Of a stretch of 64,000 nucleotides of DNA, positions 54,568-63,046 are shown in pieces. The stretch is from assembly GCA_020629415.1 (NCBI GenBank), contig JAHDDL010000013.1, forward strand, positions 1-64,000, in the 5' to 3' direction. The notes beneath the pieces are model-generated. The model ran no database searches and was not told the DNA's origin. It saw only the letters and a list, made by a program, of their open reading frames with translations. This DNA comes from Maribacter sp. Its GTDB lineage: Bacteria > Bacteroidota > Bacteroidia > Flavobacteriales > Flavobacteriaceae. Position numbers and translations under genes: made by a program. The stretch's first letter is position 1. Each line of letters starts with the position of its first letter.

Positions 54568-55428
54568 ATGAAAATTTATCCTGTTGAAACCGGTAATTTT
54601 AAATTGGATGGTGGTGCCATGTTCGGCGTAGTACCTAAAACCATTTGGCAAAGAACTAACCCGGCAGACGATAATAATCTAATTGATATTGCCGCAAGAA
54701 GCCTTCTAATAGAAGATGGCGATAGGTTGATTTTGGTAGATACCGGCATGGGCAATAAACAGTCTGAACGGTTTTTTGGCTATTACTACCGCTGGGGAGA
54801 TTTTAGCATAGATTCTTCTTTAAAAAAGCATGGTTTTCATAGAGATGATATAACGGATGTTTTTTTAACACACCTACATTTTGATCATGTTGGTGGGGCC
54901 ATTCAATGGAACAAGGACAGAACAGGTTATGAACCCGCATTTAAAAACGCTAAGTTCTGGACCAATGAAAAACATTGGAAATGGGCAACAAAACCAAACC
55001 CAAGAGAAAAAGCATCTTTCTTGACAGAGAATTTAATACCAATTCAGGAAAGTGGCCAACTATCATTTATAGATTTTGAGGATGATAATTTTCTCAAAAA
55101 TAGTCCCTTAGGTTTTGATATTCGTTTTATAGACGGCCATACGGAGAAACAAATGCTGCCACAATTTTCATATCAGGGCAGGACTATAGCTTATATGGCA
55201 GATTTGATACCAACCGTTGGCCATATTCCCCTGCCTTATGTTATGGGTTATGATACTAGGCCATTATTGACAATGTCAGAAAAAGAACTATTCTTGAACG
55301 AAGCTGCGGACAATAATTACTATCTGTTCTTTGAACATGATGCGCATAACCAACTTTGTACCTTAAAATACACTGATAGAGGTGTTCGTTTAGATAAAAT
55401 ATACACTTTTAACGAACTCTTCAATTAA
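54568..55428 (+). CDS. Metallo-beta-lactamase-fold hydrolase
   Basis: This 286-aa cytosolic MBL-fold enzyme has the zinc motif THLHFDHVGG (HxHxDH), a later metal His in FIDGHTEKQM, an Asp in YMADLIPT, and a final His in FEHDAHN. It resembles the quorum-quenching lactonase/organophosphate hydrolase-like branch in length and layout, but substrate cannot be told from sequence. I chose ATG 54568 (MKIYPVETGNF); a TTG at 54559 would add 3 residues. Confidence 0.85.
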   Translation: MKIYPVETGNFKLDGGAMFGVVPKTIWQRTNPADDNNLIDIAARSLLIEDGDRLILVDTGMGNKQSERFFGYYYRWGDFSIDSSLKKHGFHRDDITDVFLTHLHFDHVGGAIQWNKDRTGYEPAFKNAKFWTNEKHWKWATKPNPREKASFLTENLIPIQESGQLSFIDFEDDNFLKNSPLGFDIRFIDGHTEKQMLPQFSYQGRTIAYMADLIPTVGHIPLPYVMGYDTRPLLTMSEKELFLNEAADNNYYLFFEHDAHNQLCTLKYTDRGVRLDKIYTFNELFN

Positions 55429-55472
55429 TTTTACATTATAAACAAGAAACATTAACTAACAGTTGCCATTAT

Positions 55473-57122
55473 ATGACAAATTCATATTTTAAATCAATTT
55501 TTGCCCTTTCTATTGCCGCAATATTGACAGGATGCGGAAGTACTAAAACAGCAGGAGGAAGCGGATTAATTCTTACTCCTGTAGAAAACATAGATGCTAC
55601 TCCTTTAAAAATTTCTGACCTCACCACCAGTGAAAAAAACAACTGGGGGCATTTAGATCTTGTTGCGGATACCATACCGGGTATGAGTGTTGATAAAGCG
55701 TATAACGAAATCATCAAGAACAAAAAAGGAACCAAAACGATCGTTGCCGTTCTTGATTCCGGTATCGATTTAAAACATGAAGACCTTGTAAACGTATTAT
55801 GGACCAATACAAAAGAAAAAGCGGGTAATGGTATTGACGATGATGGCAATGGCTTTATTGACGATATACACGGTTATAATTTCTTGGGCGAGTCTTATAA
55901 CGAGCAGTTAGAATATGTTCGTATGCTTCGTTTAAACATTGGTGACGCTGCTACTTTAGCAAAGGCTAAAACCAAACTTGACTCTAAATATAACGAAGCT
56001 CTTCAAGGTAAAGAGCAATATGAATCTATATACCAAGCCGTAAAAAATGCAGATGCAGATGTAAAGAAGTATTTAAATAAAGATACCTATACCAAAAAAG
56101 ATTTAGCCGGTATAAATGCTACAGATGAAACTATGCAACGTAATGTTGCCATTCTAAATCAAATGTTCGGTATAAAAGATTCTATACCCGAAGTTCTTGA
56201 TGAATTGAACAATGGTATCAAATATTATACTGAGCAACTTAACTACAACCTAAACAAAGATTTTAATGGCCGTGAGAGCGTAGGTGATGACCCTTATGAT
56301 ATTACTGATGTAGATTATGGCAATGGCAACCCTAATAACAGGCTAGATGATGAAAGTCATGGTACACATGTAGCCGGTATTATAGGTGCTGAACGTAACA
56401 ACGGTAAAGGGGTTAACGGTGTTGCCAATAATGTAGCTATCATGAGTATTAGGGCCGTACCTAACGGTGATGAGTATGATAAGGATATTGCTAGAGGTAT
56501 AAGATATGCCGTTGACAATGGTGCACGTATTATAAACGGTAGTTTTGGCAAGTCTTTTTCCCCTAATGCGCAATGGGTTTATGATGCCATAAAATATGCT
56601 GCAGATAATAACGTGCTTTTTGTACATGCTGCCGGTAACGATGGTGCAGATCTTGACAATCCTATCAATTCTAATTTTCCTAATGACCAAGTCAACAATG
56701 GACCTGAAATTGCGGATAACGTAATTACCGTAGGTGCTTTAAACCCTAAATATGGTTCAGAGCTTGTAGCTAGCTATTCTAACTATGGTAAAATAAATGT
56801 CGATATTTTTGCTCCTGGTACAGATATCTATTCTACATACCCAAACAATGAGTATGAATATTCTCCAGGTACTTCAATGGCCGCACCCGGGGTTGCCGGG
56901 GTTGCCGCGTTGGTAATGTCCCAATATCCAAAACTAACTGCTGCACAAGTAAAAAAGATCATATTACAGTCTGGTTTACCTATTAAGACCAAAGTAGTAT
57001 TGGGTAAGAATACGGGCAAAAGCGGTTCTTTAGATGAAATCTCTACTTCTGGTAAAATAGCTAATGCTTACAATGCCTTGGTAATGGCCAGTAAAGTGGC
57101 TGCAGGGCAGATCAAACTTTAA
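55473..57122 (+). CDS. S8 (subtilisin-family) peptidase, lipoprotein
   Basis: This 549-aa exported serine protease has lipobox LTGC (Cys21). The catalytic triad is D95 (VAVLDSGID), H296 (ESHGTHVAG) and S468 (PGTSMAAP), all intact. About 200 residues separate Asp from His, far more than in subtilisin, with a helical Lys/Asp-rich insert (about 130-285). It probably works at the cell surface or periplasm in protein turnover. The M1 peptidase gene follows by 17 bases, forming a peptidase pair. Confidence 0.92.
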   Translation: MTNSYFKSIFALSIAAILTGCGSTKTAGGSGLILTPVENIDATPLKISDLTTSEKNNWGHLDLVADTIPGMSVDKAYNEIIKNKKGTKTIVAVLDSGIDLKHEDLVNVLWTNTKEKAGNGIDDDGNGFIDDIHGYNFLGESYNEQLEYVRMLRLNIGDAATLAKAKTKLDSKYNEALQGKEQYESIYQAVKNADADVKKYLNKDTYTKKDLAGINATDETMQRNVAILNQMFGIKDSIPEVLDELNNGIKYYTEQLNYNLNKDFNGRESVGDDPYDITDVDYGNGNPNNRLDDESHGTHVAGIIGAERNNGKGVNGVANNVAIMSIRAVPNGDEYDKDIARGIRYAVDNGARIINGSFGKSFSPNAQWVYDAIKYAADNNVLFVHAAGNDGADLDNPINSNFPNDQVNNGPEIADNVITVGALNPKYGSELVASYSNYGKINVDIFAPGTDIYSTYPNNEYEYSPGTSMAAPGVAGVAALVMSQYPKLTAAQVKKIILQSGLPIKTKVVLGKNTGKSGSLDEISTSGKIANAYNALVMASKVAAGQIKL

Positions 57123-57139
57123 TTATATATATCTCTAAG

Positions 57140-58993
57140 ATGACTAAATCACTTTTCACCTTTTTTACGGCAATTTTCTCTATAGGATTATTGGCCCAAA
57201 ACAAGACCGATTATTGGCAACAACATGTTGATTATACCATGGCGGTCAATATGGATGTCGAAACTTTTCAATATACAGGTACCCAAACTTTAGTATATAC
57301 CAATAACTCTCCAGATGAGCTTAAAAGAGTGTATTTCCATTTGTATTTCAATGCTTTTCAACCTGGTAGTGAAATGGATATTCGTCTACAGAACATTGCC
57401 GATCCAGATGATAGAATGACGACGCCCGATAAGAAAAGTAGAATTGCTTCACTTACGGAAAGCGAACAAGGCTACTTACATGCAATCTCTTTAACACAAG
57501 ATGGCAGCAAAGTTTCCTTTTCTGAAGAAGGTACAGTGTTGGTTGTTGATTTAGCCAAACCGATAGCTTCTGGTGCAAAATCTACCTTTAACATGGAATT
57601 CAAAGGTCAAGTGCCTTTACAGATTAGACGTTCAGGTAGAAATAGTGAAGAAGGAGTCGCTTTATCAATGAGCCAATGGTATCCAAAATTGGCGGAATAT
57701 GATTTTGAAGGTTGGCATGCCGATCCGTATATAGCTAGAGAGTTTCAAGGTGTATGGGGAGATTTTGATGTAAAATTGACCATTGATAAAGAATATACCG
57801 TTGGGGGAACCGGTTATTTACAAAATGCCGATGAAATAGGGCATGGGTACGAAACTCCCGGTACAAAAATTAAAAAACAAAAAGGTAAGACCTTAACGTG
57901 GCACTTTAAAGCTCCAATGGTACATGACTTCATGTGGGCGGCAGATCCAGATTATATACATGACGTTCAACAAGTGCCTAATGGTCCTGTTTTACATTTC
58001 TTATATAAGGATGATCCTAAAATTTTAGAGAACTGGAAGAATCTTCAGCCTAAGACTATTGAGGCAATGGAGTTTTTCAGTAATAATATAGGTAAATATC
58101 CTTATGACCAATACTCTGTTATACAAGGTGGTGACGGCGGTATGGAGTATGCAATGTCTACTTTAATAACAGGTAATCGTAAATTTGGAAGTTTGGTAGG
58201 TGTAATGGCTCATGAACTTGCACATTCATGGTTTCAACATATATTGGCAACAAATGAAAGCAAGCATGAATGGATGGATGAAGGTTTTACTTCGTTTATA
58301 TCTAAACTTTGTATGACCGAAATAATGGATTTTGATAAGGAAAATCCGTTCGAGAGTACTTACAAAGGTTATAGAAACTTGGCTTTGTCCGGCAAAGAAC
58401 AACCACAAACAACACATGCCGATCGTTATGCACTTAATTTTGCATATGGTATTTCTGCATACAGTAAGGGATCTATTTTTCTTTCTCAACTAGGTTATGT
58501 AATCGGTCAAGATAAATTGATGCAAACGATCCGTACCTATTACGATGAATTTAAATTTAAACATCCTGTACCAAACGATGTTAAACGTGTTGCAGAAAAA
58601 ATATCCGGCATTGAACTAGATTGGTATTTAACAGATTGGACACAAACTACCAATACCATTGACTATGGTATTAAAGAAGTTTCTACAACGGAAAACAGTA
58701 CAAAGGTAACCTTAGAGCGTGTTGGTCTAATGCCAATGCCGCTAGATATTCTAGTAGTGTATAATGATGGCAGCAAAGAAACTTTTTATGCGCCATTAAG
58801 AATAATGCGCGGTGAAAAAGAGAACCCTTATGAAGGTATTGAAAGAACTGTACTAGAAGATTGGCCATGGGCCTACCCAACCTATGATTTTGAAATTAAT
58901 AAACCAATGTCTTCAATACAAGCAATTGTTATAGACCCTTCTCAACTAATGGCAGATGTTAATTTAGAGAACAATGTTTGGCAAGCAGAGTAA
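57140..58993 (+). CDS. Secreted M1-family metallopeptidase
   Basis: This 617-aa aminopeptidase has a signal peptide (1-19, LLAQ). Its catalytic zinc site HELAH (358-362) is followed 18 residues later by E381 (EWMDEGF), and the exopeptidase substrate motif reads GGMEYAMS. These mark the gluzincin M1 family. It probably trims peptides released by proteases such as the S8 enzyme encoded directly upstream. A terminator follows. Confidence 0.93.
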   Translation: MTKSLFTFFTAIFSIGLLAQNKTDYWQQHVDYTMAVNMDVETFQYTGTQTLVYTNNSPDELKRVYFHLYFNAFQPGSEMDIRLQNIADPDDRMTTPDKKSRIASLTESEQGYLHAISLTQDGSKVSFSEEGTVLVVDLAKPIASGAKSTFNMEFKGQVPLQIRRSGRNSEEGVALSMSQWYPKLAEYDFEGWHADPYIAREFQGVWGDFDVKLTIDKEYTVGGTGYLQNADEIGHGYETPGTKIKKQKGKTLTWHFKAPMVHDFMWAADPDYIHDVQQVPNGPVLHFLYKDDPKILENWKNLQPKTIEAMEFFSNNIGKYPYDQYSVIQGGDGGMEYAMSTLITGNRKFGSLVGVMAHELAHSWFQHILATNESKHEWMDEGFTSFISKLCMTEIMDFDKENPFESTYKGYRNLALSGKEQPQTTHADRYALNFAYGISAYSKGSIFLSQLGYVIGQDKLMQTIRTYYDEFKFKHPVPNDVKRVAEKISGIELDWYLTDWTQTTNTIDYGIKEVSTTENSTKVTLERVGLMPMPLDILVVYNDGSKETFYAPLRIMRGEKENPYEGIERTVLEDWPWAYPTYDFEINKPMSSIQAIVIDPSQLMADVNLENNVWQAE

Positions 58994-59022
58994 TTTCTTT
59001 TGCTAAAATTTAAGATATTTAT

Positions 59023-59039
59023 GCCCCCATCTTGGGGGC
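59023..59039 (+). terminator. Terminator after the S8-M1 peptidase operon
   Basis: GCCCCCA-TCT-TGGGGGC is a 7-bp GC-rich stem followed by TGATTATTTTT. It separates the peptidase genes from rnpA. Confidence 0.8.
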
Positions 59040-59066
59040 TGATTATTTTTAATAATTTCTTTTATA

Positions 59067-59450
59067 ATGGATCGATCCTTCGGAAAAAAGGAAAAACTGA
59101 AAAGTAAAATACTCATTACCCAATTGTTTGAAGAGGGTAGGGGTATTTCCGTTTATCCGTTGAAATTGATTTATCTATCCTTAGAAAAAAAAGAAGCACA
59201 TATTAAAACTGCAGTAACGGTATCTAAGCGAAATTTTAAAAGTGCCGTAGACAGAAACCATATTAAACGTTTACTAAGAGAGTCTTATAGACTCAATAAA
59301 GCACTGGTTTTTAACAATACAGATGCTAACTTTGCGTTTCTATTTTTATACCTTGGTAAGGATATGCCCACCTTTGAGCAGTTAGATCATAAAATGAAGC
59401 TCGTTTTAAACAAGTTTAAGCTACAGATTGATGAAAAAAATAGTAAGTAG
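59067..59450 (+). CDS. rnpA: Ribonuclease P protein component
   Basis: This 127-aa basic protein cofactor of RNase P helps cleave the 5' leader of pre-tRNAs. The family core is SKRNFKSAVDRNHIKRLLRESYR (the RNR-x2-R type motif) with a basic N-terminus (FGKKEKLKSKILI). rpmH, its usual partner, is not next to it here. Its last 20 bases overlap the S41 peptidase gene. Confidence 0.93.
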   Translation: MDRSFGKKEKLKSKILITQLFEEGRGISVYPLKLIYLSLEKKEAHIKTAVTVSKRNFKSAVDRNHIKRLLRESYRLNKALVFNNTDANFAFLFLYLGKDMPTFEQLDHKMKLVLNKFKLQIDEKNSK

Positions 59451-61059
59451 AAAAATACTAGTACCCATAATTGCCGTCGCTTTTCTTTTTGTAGGAAGTA
59501 GTTATAAAAGCGATTTTTTTGAAATAGCTAAACAAATTGAAATCTTTACCACTCTGTTCAAAGAATTGAACATGAACTATGTGGATGAAACCAACCCGGC
59601 AGAATTAATGGATACCGCCATTAAAAACATGCTGAACGAGCTAGATCCTTATACTAAATTTTTAAATGAACAAGATGTTGAAACATACCGTATAAACAAC
59701 GCCGGTGAATACTCCGGTATTGGTGCCATGGTACGTTCTTTTGATGATAAATTGTTAATTATAGAACCGCACCAAGGATACCCCGCAGATAAAGCAGGAT
59801 TAAAGGCCGGTGATGAAATAATTCAAATAGGAGATATCAAAGTAGCCGATTTTGAAGATAATGCAAGTGAGCTTTTAAAAGGAGCTAACGGATCTACTAT
59901 TAATGTTACCTATAAAAGACAAGGTAAAATAAACACTACAAGTATAACACGAGAAGGTATTGAAGTAGATGCGGTACCATTCTTTAAAATGATAGATAAC
60001 AAAACCGGTTATATCGTTTTAGCAAAATTCAATGCAAAAGCAACCGAACAGACAAAATCCGCTTTATTAGATTTAAAGGGAAAGGGTGCTGAAAAAATCA
60101 TTTTGGACCTAAGAGGCAACCCTGGTGGTTTATTATCCGAAGCTATTAACGTTACCAACTTATTCGTCCCAAAAGGAGAATTGGTAGTAACTACAAAATC
60201 AAAGGTCAAAAAATTCAACAGAGAATACCATACCAACAACCAACCTGTAGACGAAGAAATTCCGTTAGTGGTTTTGGTAAACGGTAGTAGTGCTTCTGCC
60301 AGTGAAATAGTTTCAGGTAGTTTACAAGATTTGGATAGAGCAGTGATCATGGGCGCCAGAAGTTTTGGAAAAGGCCTGGTACAACGCCCTCTTAAACTAA
60401 CGTACGGTACACAGTTAAAGGTTACTATTTCTAGATACTATACCTCTTCCGGTCGTTGTATACAATCTTTAGATTATTGGAACAGAGATGAAAGCGGTAA
60501 AGCGGTACGTAATAACACCTTCAATGATTTTACGACCCGTAATGGTAGAAAAGTACAAGATGGTGGTGGTATTCTACCAGATATTGAAATAGCAACTTCT
60601 AAAACTAATGACCTTACATTGGCTTTACTTCAAAACAATATTATTTTTGATTATGCAACCAACTATCATTATACCCACAAATATGACAATGTTGCCGAGT
60701 TCAATTTTACAGATGCCGATTTTAGCGCTTTTAAAAATTATGTAAAACAAAGTAACTTCTCTTTTGAGACCAAAGCGGAAGAAGCAATTAAAAAGGCGCT
60801 CTCAGGCGATGAAAACGACTTTTTAGGCCCAGATGTCAAGGATAGTTACAAAACGTTGTTAGCCAACATTGAAAAGGGCAAACTAAATGCATTGGACAAA
60901 TACCAAAGCGAAATTCAAAAGAATTTAGAAGATGAAATAGTAAAGCGCTATTTTTATAGAGATGGCCTGTACCAATATTACTTGAATAATGACGAAGCTA
61001 TTTTAGCAGCTACAGAACTATTGGGCAATAACTCAAAATATAAAGCTATTTTGAAATAG
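59431..61059 (+). CDS. C-terminal processing peptidase, S41 family
   Basis: This 542-aa CtpA-like protease has an N-terminal membrane/signal segment (about 5-22), an N-terminal helical domain, a PDZ domain (about 88-170; GIGAMVRS, PADKAGLKAGDEIIQIG) and the S41 catalytic core with Ser in VNGSSASASEIVSG and Lys in RSFGKGLVQ. It processes or degrades exported proteins. ATG 59431 is chosen over the TTG at 59428. It ends 2 bases from the convergent DUF1080 gene. Confidence 0.93.
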   Translation: MKKIVSRKILVPIIAVAFLFVGSSYKSDFFEIAKQIEIFTTLFKELNMNYVDETNPAELMDTAIKNMLNELDPYTKFLNEQDVETYRINNAGEYSGIGAMVRSFDDKLLIIEPHQGYPADKAGLKAGDEIIQIGDIKVADFEDNASELLKGANGSTINVTYKRQGKINTTSITREGIEVDAVPFFKMIDNKTGYIVLAKFNAKATEQTKSALLDLKGKGAEKIILDLRGNPGGLLSEAINVTNLFVPKGELVVTTKSKVKKFNREYHTNNQPVDEEIPLVVLVNGSSASASEIVSGSLQDLDRAVIMGARSFGKGLVQRPLKLTYGTQLKVTISRYYTSSGRCIQSLDYWNRDESGKAVRNNTFNDFTTRNGRKVQDGGGILPDIEIATSKTNDLTLALLQNNIIFDYATNYHYTHKYDNVAEFNFTDADFSAFKNYVKQSNFSFETKAEEAIKKALSGDENDFLGPDVKDSYKTLLANIEKGKLNALDKYQSEIQKNLEDEIVKRYFYRDGLYQYYLNNDEAILAATELLGNNSKYKAILK

Positions 61060-61061
61060 GA

Positions 61062-61922
61062 CTACTGATAATTACACGCTTTTCTATCTGAAATTTCATA
61101 GTACTTCTTATAGTTCAATGCCCTGGGGTCCGTACATCCTTTTAAGTTGCGTATTTCAATGTTCTTAAAATCAATAGGTTGACCTTCGCTTTGCAAAGCT
61201 ATAAATCCTTCTTTCAAGAGTTTACCATCTTCTTTCATCTTAGGATCGTAACCGTTTGCAACACCGCCCCCTATTTGTGGTTTTGTGTATTCCAATACTG
61301 TTTTACCATTGATTATATGTTTAACCAATGAATCATGATATACCATTAATTCTGCCGTTACCCATTGATTTCCGTAATACGTATCTGATGTTGATTTAAT
61401 GCAATGTCTAGGGTCTATTTTACCTTCATAAACCACATCTGTACCTGGTGAGCACATATTACCTGTTGGTCGATCTACACCTTCTTCAACCCCTGCTAAA
61501 AATTGTATTTCTACACTTATAGGCCAATCTTGTTCTTTTAACATGGTTTGCGGATCCTGTGAATGAAACATGACACCACTATTCAAAATAGTATATTCAG
61601 GTGCACCTTCATATAATTCACCTACAAATCTATACTGTACCTTAAAATGAAAATCTGAAAAAGGCTTATCATAATATAAATGCGAAAATCTATTATTAAA
61701 ATCTCCCTCATATTTATCATATCTTACCTTGATCATTTCATCTTCTGCCCTAAAGGTATCCGCATAGTTATCACCAACCTCATAATGGTACACTTTGGTA
61801 GTCCATCCACTTAAATCATTTCCATTGAACATGGTTTCCCAACCATCGTCCGTTATTTGCGAGGTAAGTAATCCGCATCCAAATAAAAATAAAAGTGAAG
61901 TTCCTAATAGTTGAGTTTTCAT
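61062..61922 (-). CDS. DUF1080 (3-keto-disaccharide hydrolase-like) protein
   Basis: This 286-aa exported protein has an N-terminal signal with a possible lipobox (LFGC, Cys16). The DUF1080 concanavalin-like jelly roll opens with the family hallmark WETMFNGNDLSGW and includes NSGVMFHSQDP and a C-terminal strand INGKTVLEYTKPQ. Some members cleave 3-keto-glycosides; others are structural. A Cys-rich tail (KGCTDPRALNYKKYYEIS...ACNYQ) resembles the repeat-like tails seen in flavobacterial secreted proteins. Confidence 0.87.
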   Translation of the reverse strand: MKTQLLGTSLLFLFGCGLLTSQITDDGWETMFNGNDLSGWTTKVYHYEVGDNYADTFRAEDEMIKVRYDKYEGDFNNRFSHLYYDKPFSDFHFKVQYRFVGELYEGAPEYTILNSGVMFHSQDPQTMLKEQDWPISVEIQFLAGVEEGVDRPTGNMCSPGTDVVYEGKIDPRHCIKSTSDTYYGNQWVTAELMVYHDSLVKHIINGKTVLEYTKPQIGGGVANGYDPKMKEDGKLLKEGFIALQSEGQPIDFKNIEIRNLKGCTDPRALNYKKYYEISDRKACNYQ

Positions 61923-62314
61923 GTTGATGTGTAGTTGATTCTTTTAATGTGAGCATTAATAAAATATATATACTTCTAAATATACTTAATGTTTACATAC
62001 GTTAAGTACTATCTATAAAGAAACAACTTCAACTATAAGCTGAACATTAACTTGAATTATGGCAATTAAATGCCAATTCTATAAACGATTTTTAAAAAAA
62101 ACTTTGACTAAAATGCTATAGTATATATGAAATCAGATAATCAATTCAATTAAAATTAAGGCTTATGGAAAACTGACGGAAGATAAAAATTTGTATATAT
62201 TGTGTTAAAACGAATTAGTATAATACAGGTCATATAACCTATACACATGAACCAAATTTCTCGATTAAATTAGGATAAAAGGGCGTTTATTTATCAAAGT
62301 AATTTTAAACATTC
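61923..62314. other. Intergenic stretch, no gene seen
   Basis: About 390 AT-rich bases. TACTTAA (61983-61989) and TTAAGTA (62002-62008) form a 7-bp inverted repeat about 60-85 bases upstream of the DUF1080 start, with half-sites in the opposite orientation from the nitrate-region dyad. A 5-bp stem TGGCA/TGCCA lies near 62059. No frame longer than a few dozen codons was seen. Confidence 0.4.
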
Positions 62315-62944
62315 CTATTTCTTTAGTATTACTACCTGCTGATCATTACATTGTAGATTGTAAAAGTTTACAATGTCCCTAACATGCTTTTTCTTGAATT
62401 CTTTACTTTGAATTTTTTCTACCAAAACGGGGCAATCGGAAAAATAGGTAGAGGCTGCATTTTTAAAATTTTTACTAAAAAGTTGATTAGATCCAAGGTG
62501 CGTAATTTCTCCGTTCAAACCTCTTCTAACATAAAGGTTTTTTATATCGTAGTAAGTACCATGCGCCATATTCATTTGCCCATTGGCACCACCCACGAAC
62601 ATTGGCGAAGAATATCCAGTTTGTTCAAGAATATATAAGTTGACCATACCTATCTCTAGTTCCCTTACAACATTGAAGTAGTCTTTCTTGGTTTCTAAAT
62701 AAACATAGGTAGATGGTTCTTCCCTATCATTGATGACTACCTGCTCAAGTTCTTTAAAATGGAATTTTTTAGGTTTATCTCCCTTATTTTTTTTGAATTT
62801 TACTTGATTTCCGTTAATAAGTTTGGCTAAACCTTGAATTTTGTTTCCGTCCTTAAAATAAATTGTAGCTGCATCTTTTTGGGCAATAGCTATTGATGAT
62901 CCTACAAAACAGCCGATTAAAACTAGAAGAGTGGTTTTTTTCAT
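62315..62944 (-). CDS. Secreted hypothetical protein
   Basis: From ATG 62944 this 209-aa protein has a signal peptide (MKKTTLLVLIGCFVGSSIA, cleavage near AIAQ). The mature protein begins with a beta-strand-rich segment (ATIYFKDGNKIQGLAKLINGNQVKFK) like an SH3-like or DUF-type exported domain, and ends with Cys in SDCPVLVEKI and LQCNDQQ. Family not recognised. A frame from 62971 would add 9 residues before the signal. Confidence 0.68.
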   Translation of the reverse strand: MKKTTLLVLIGCFVGSSIAIAQKDAATIYFKDGNKIQGLAKLINGNQVKFKKNKGDKPKKFHFKELEQVVINDREEPSTYVYLETKKDYFNVVRELEIGMVNLYILEQTGYSSPMFVGGANGQMNMAHGTYYDIKNLYVRRGLNGEITHLGSNQLFSKNFKNAASTYFSDCPVLVEKIQSKEFKKKHVRDIVNFYNLQCNDQQVVILKK

Positions 62945-63046
62945 AGCACGTAATTGATAGATAACTATCATAAAACGGGCACAATTTTAGTATGTTATAA
63001 TTTTTATCTTAAAATCGATGAAACACCTTTTAAGCAAATGAACGCC

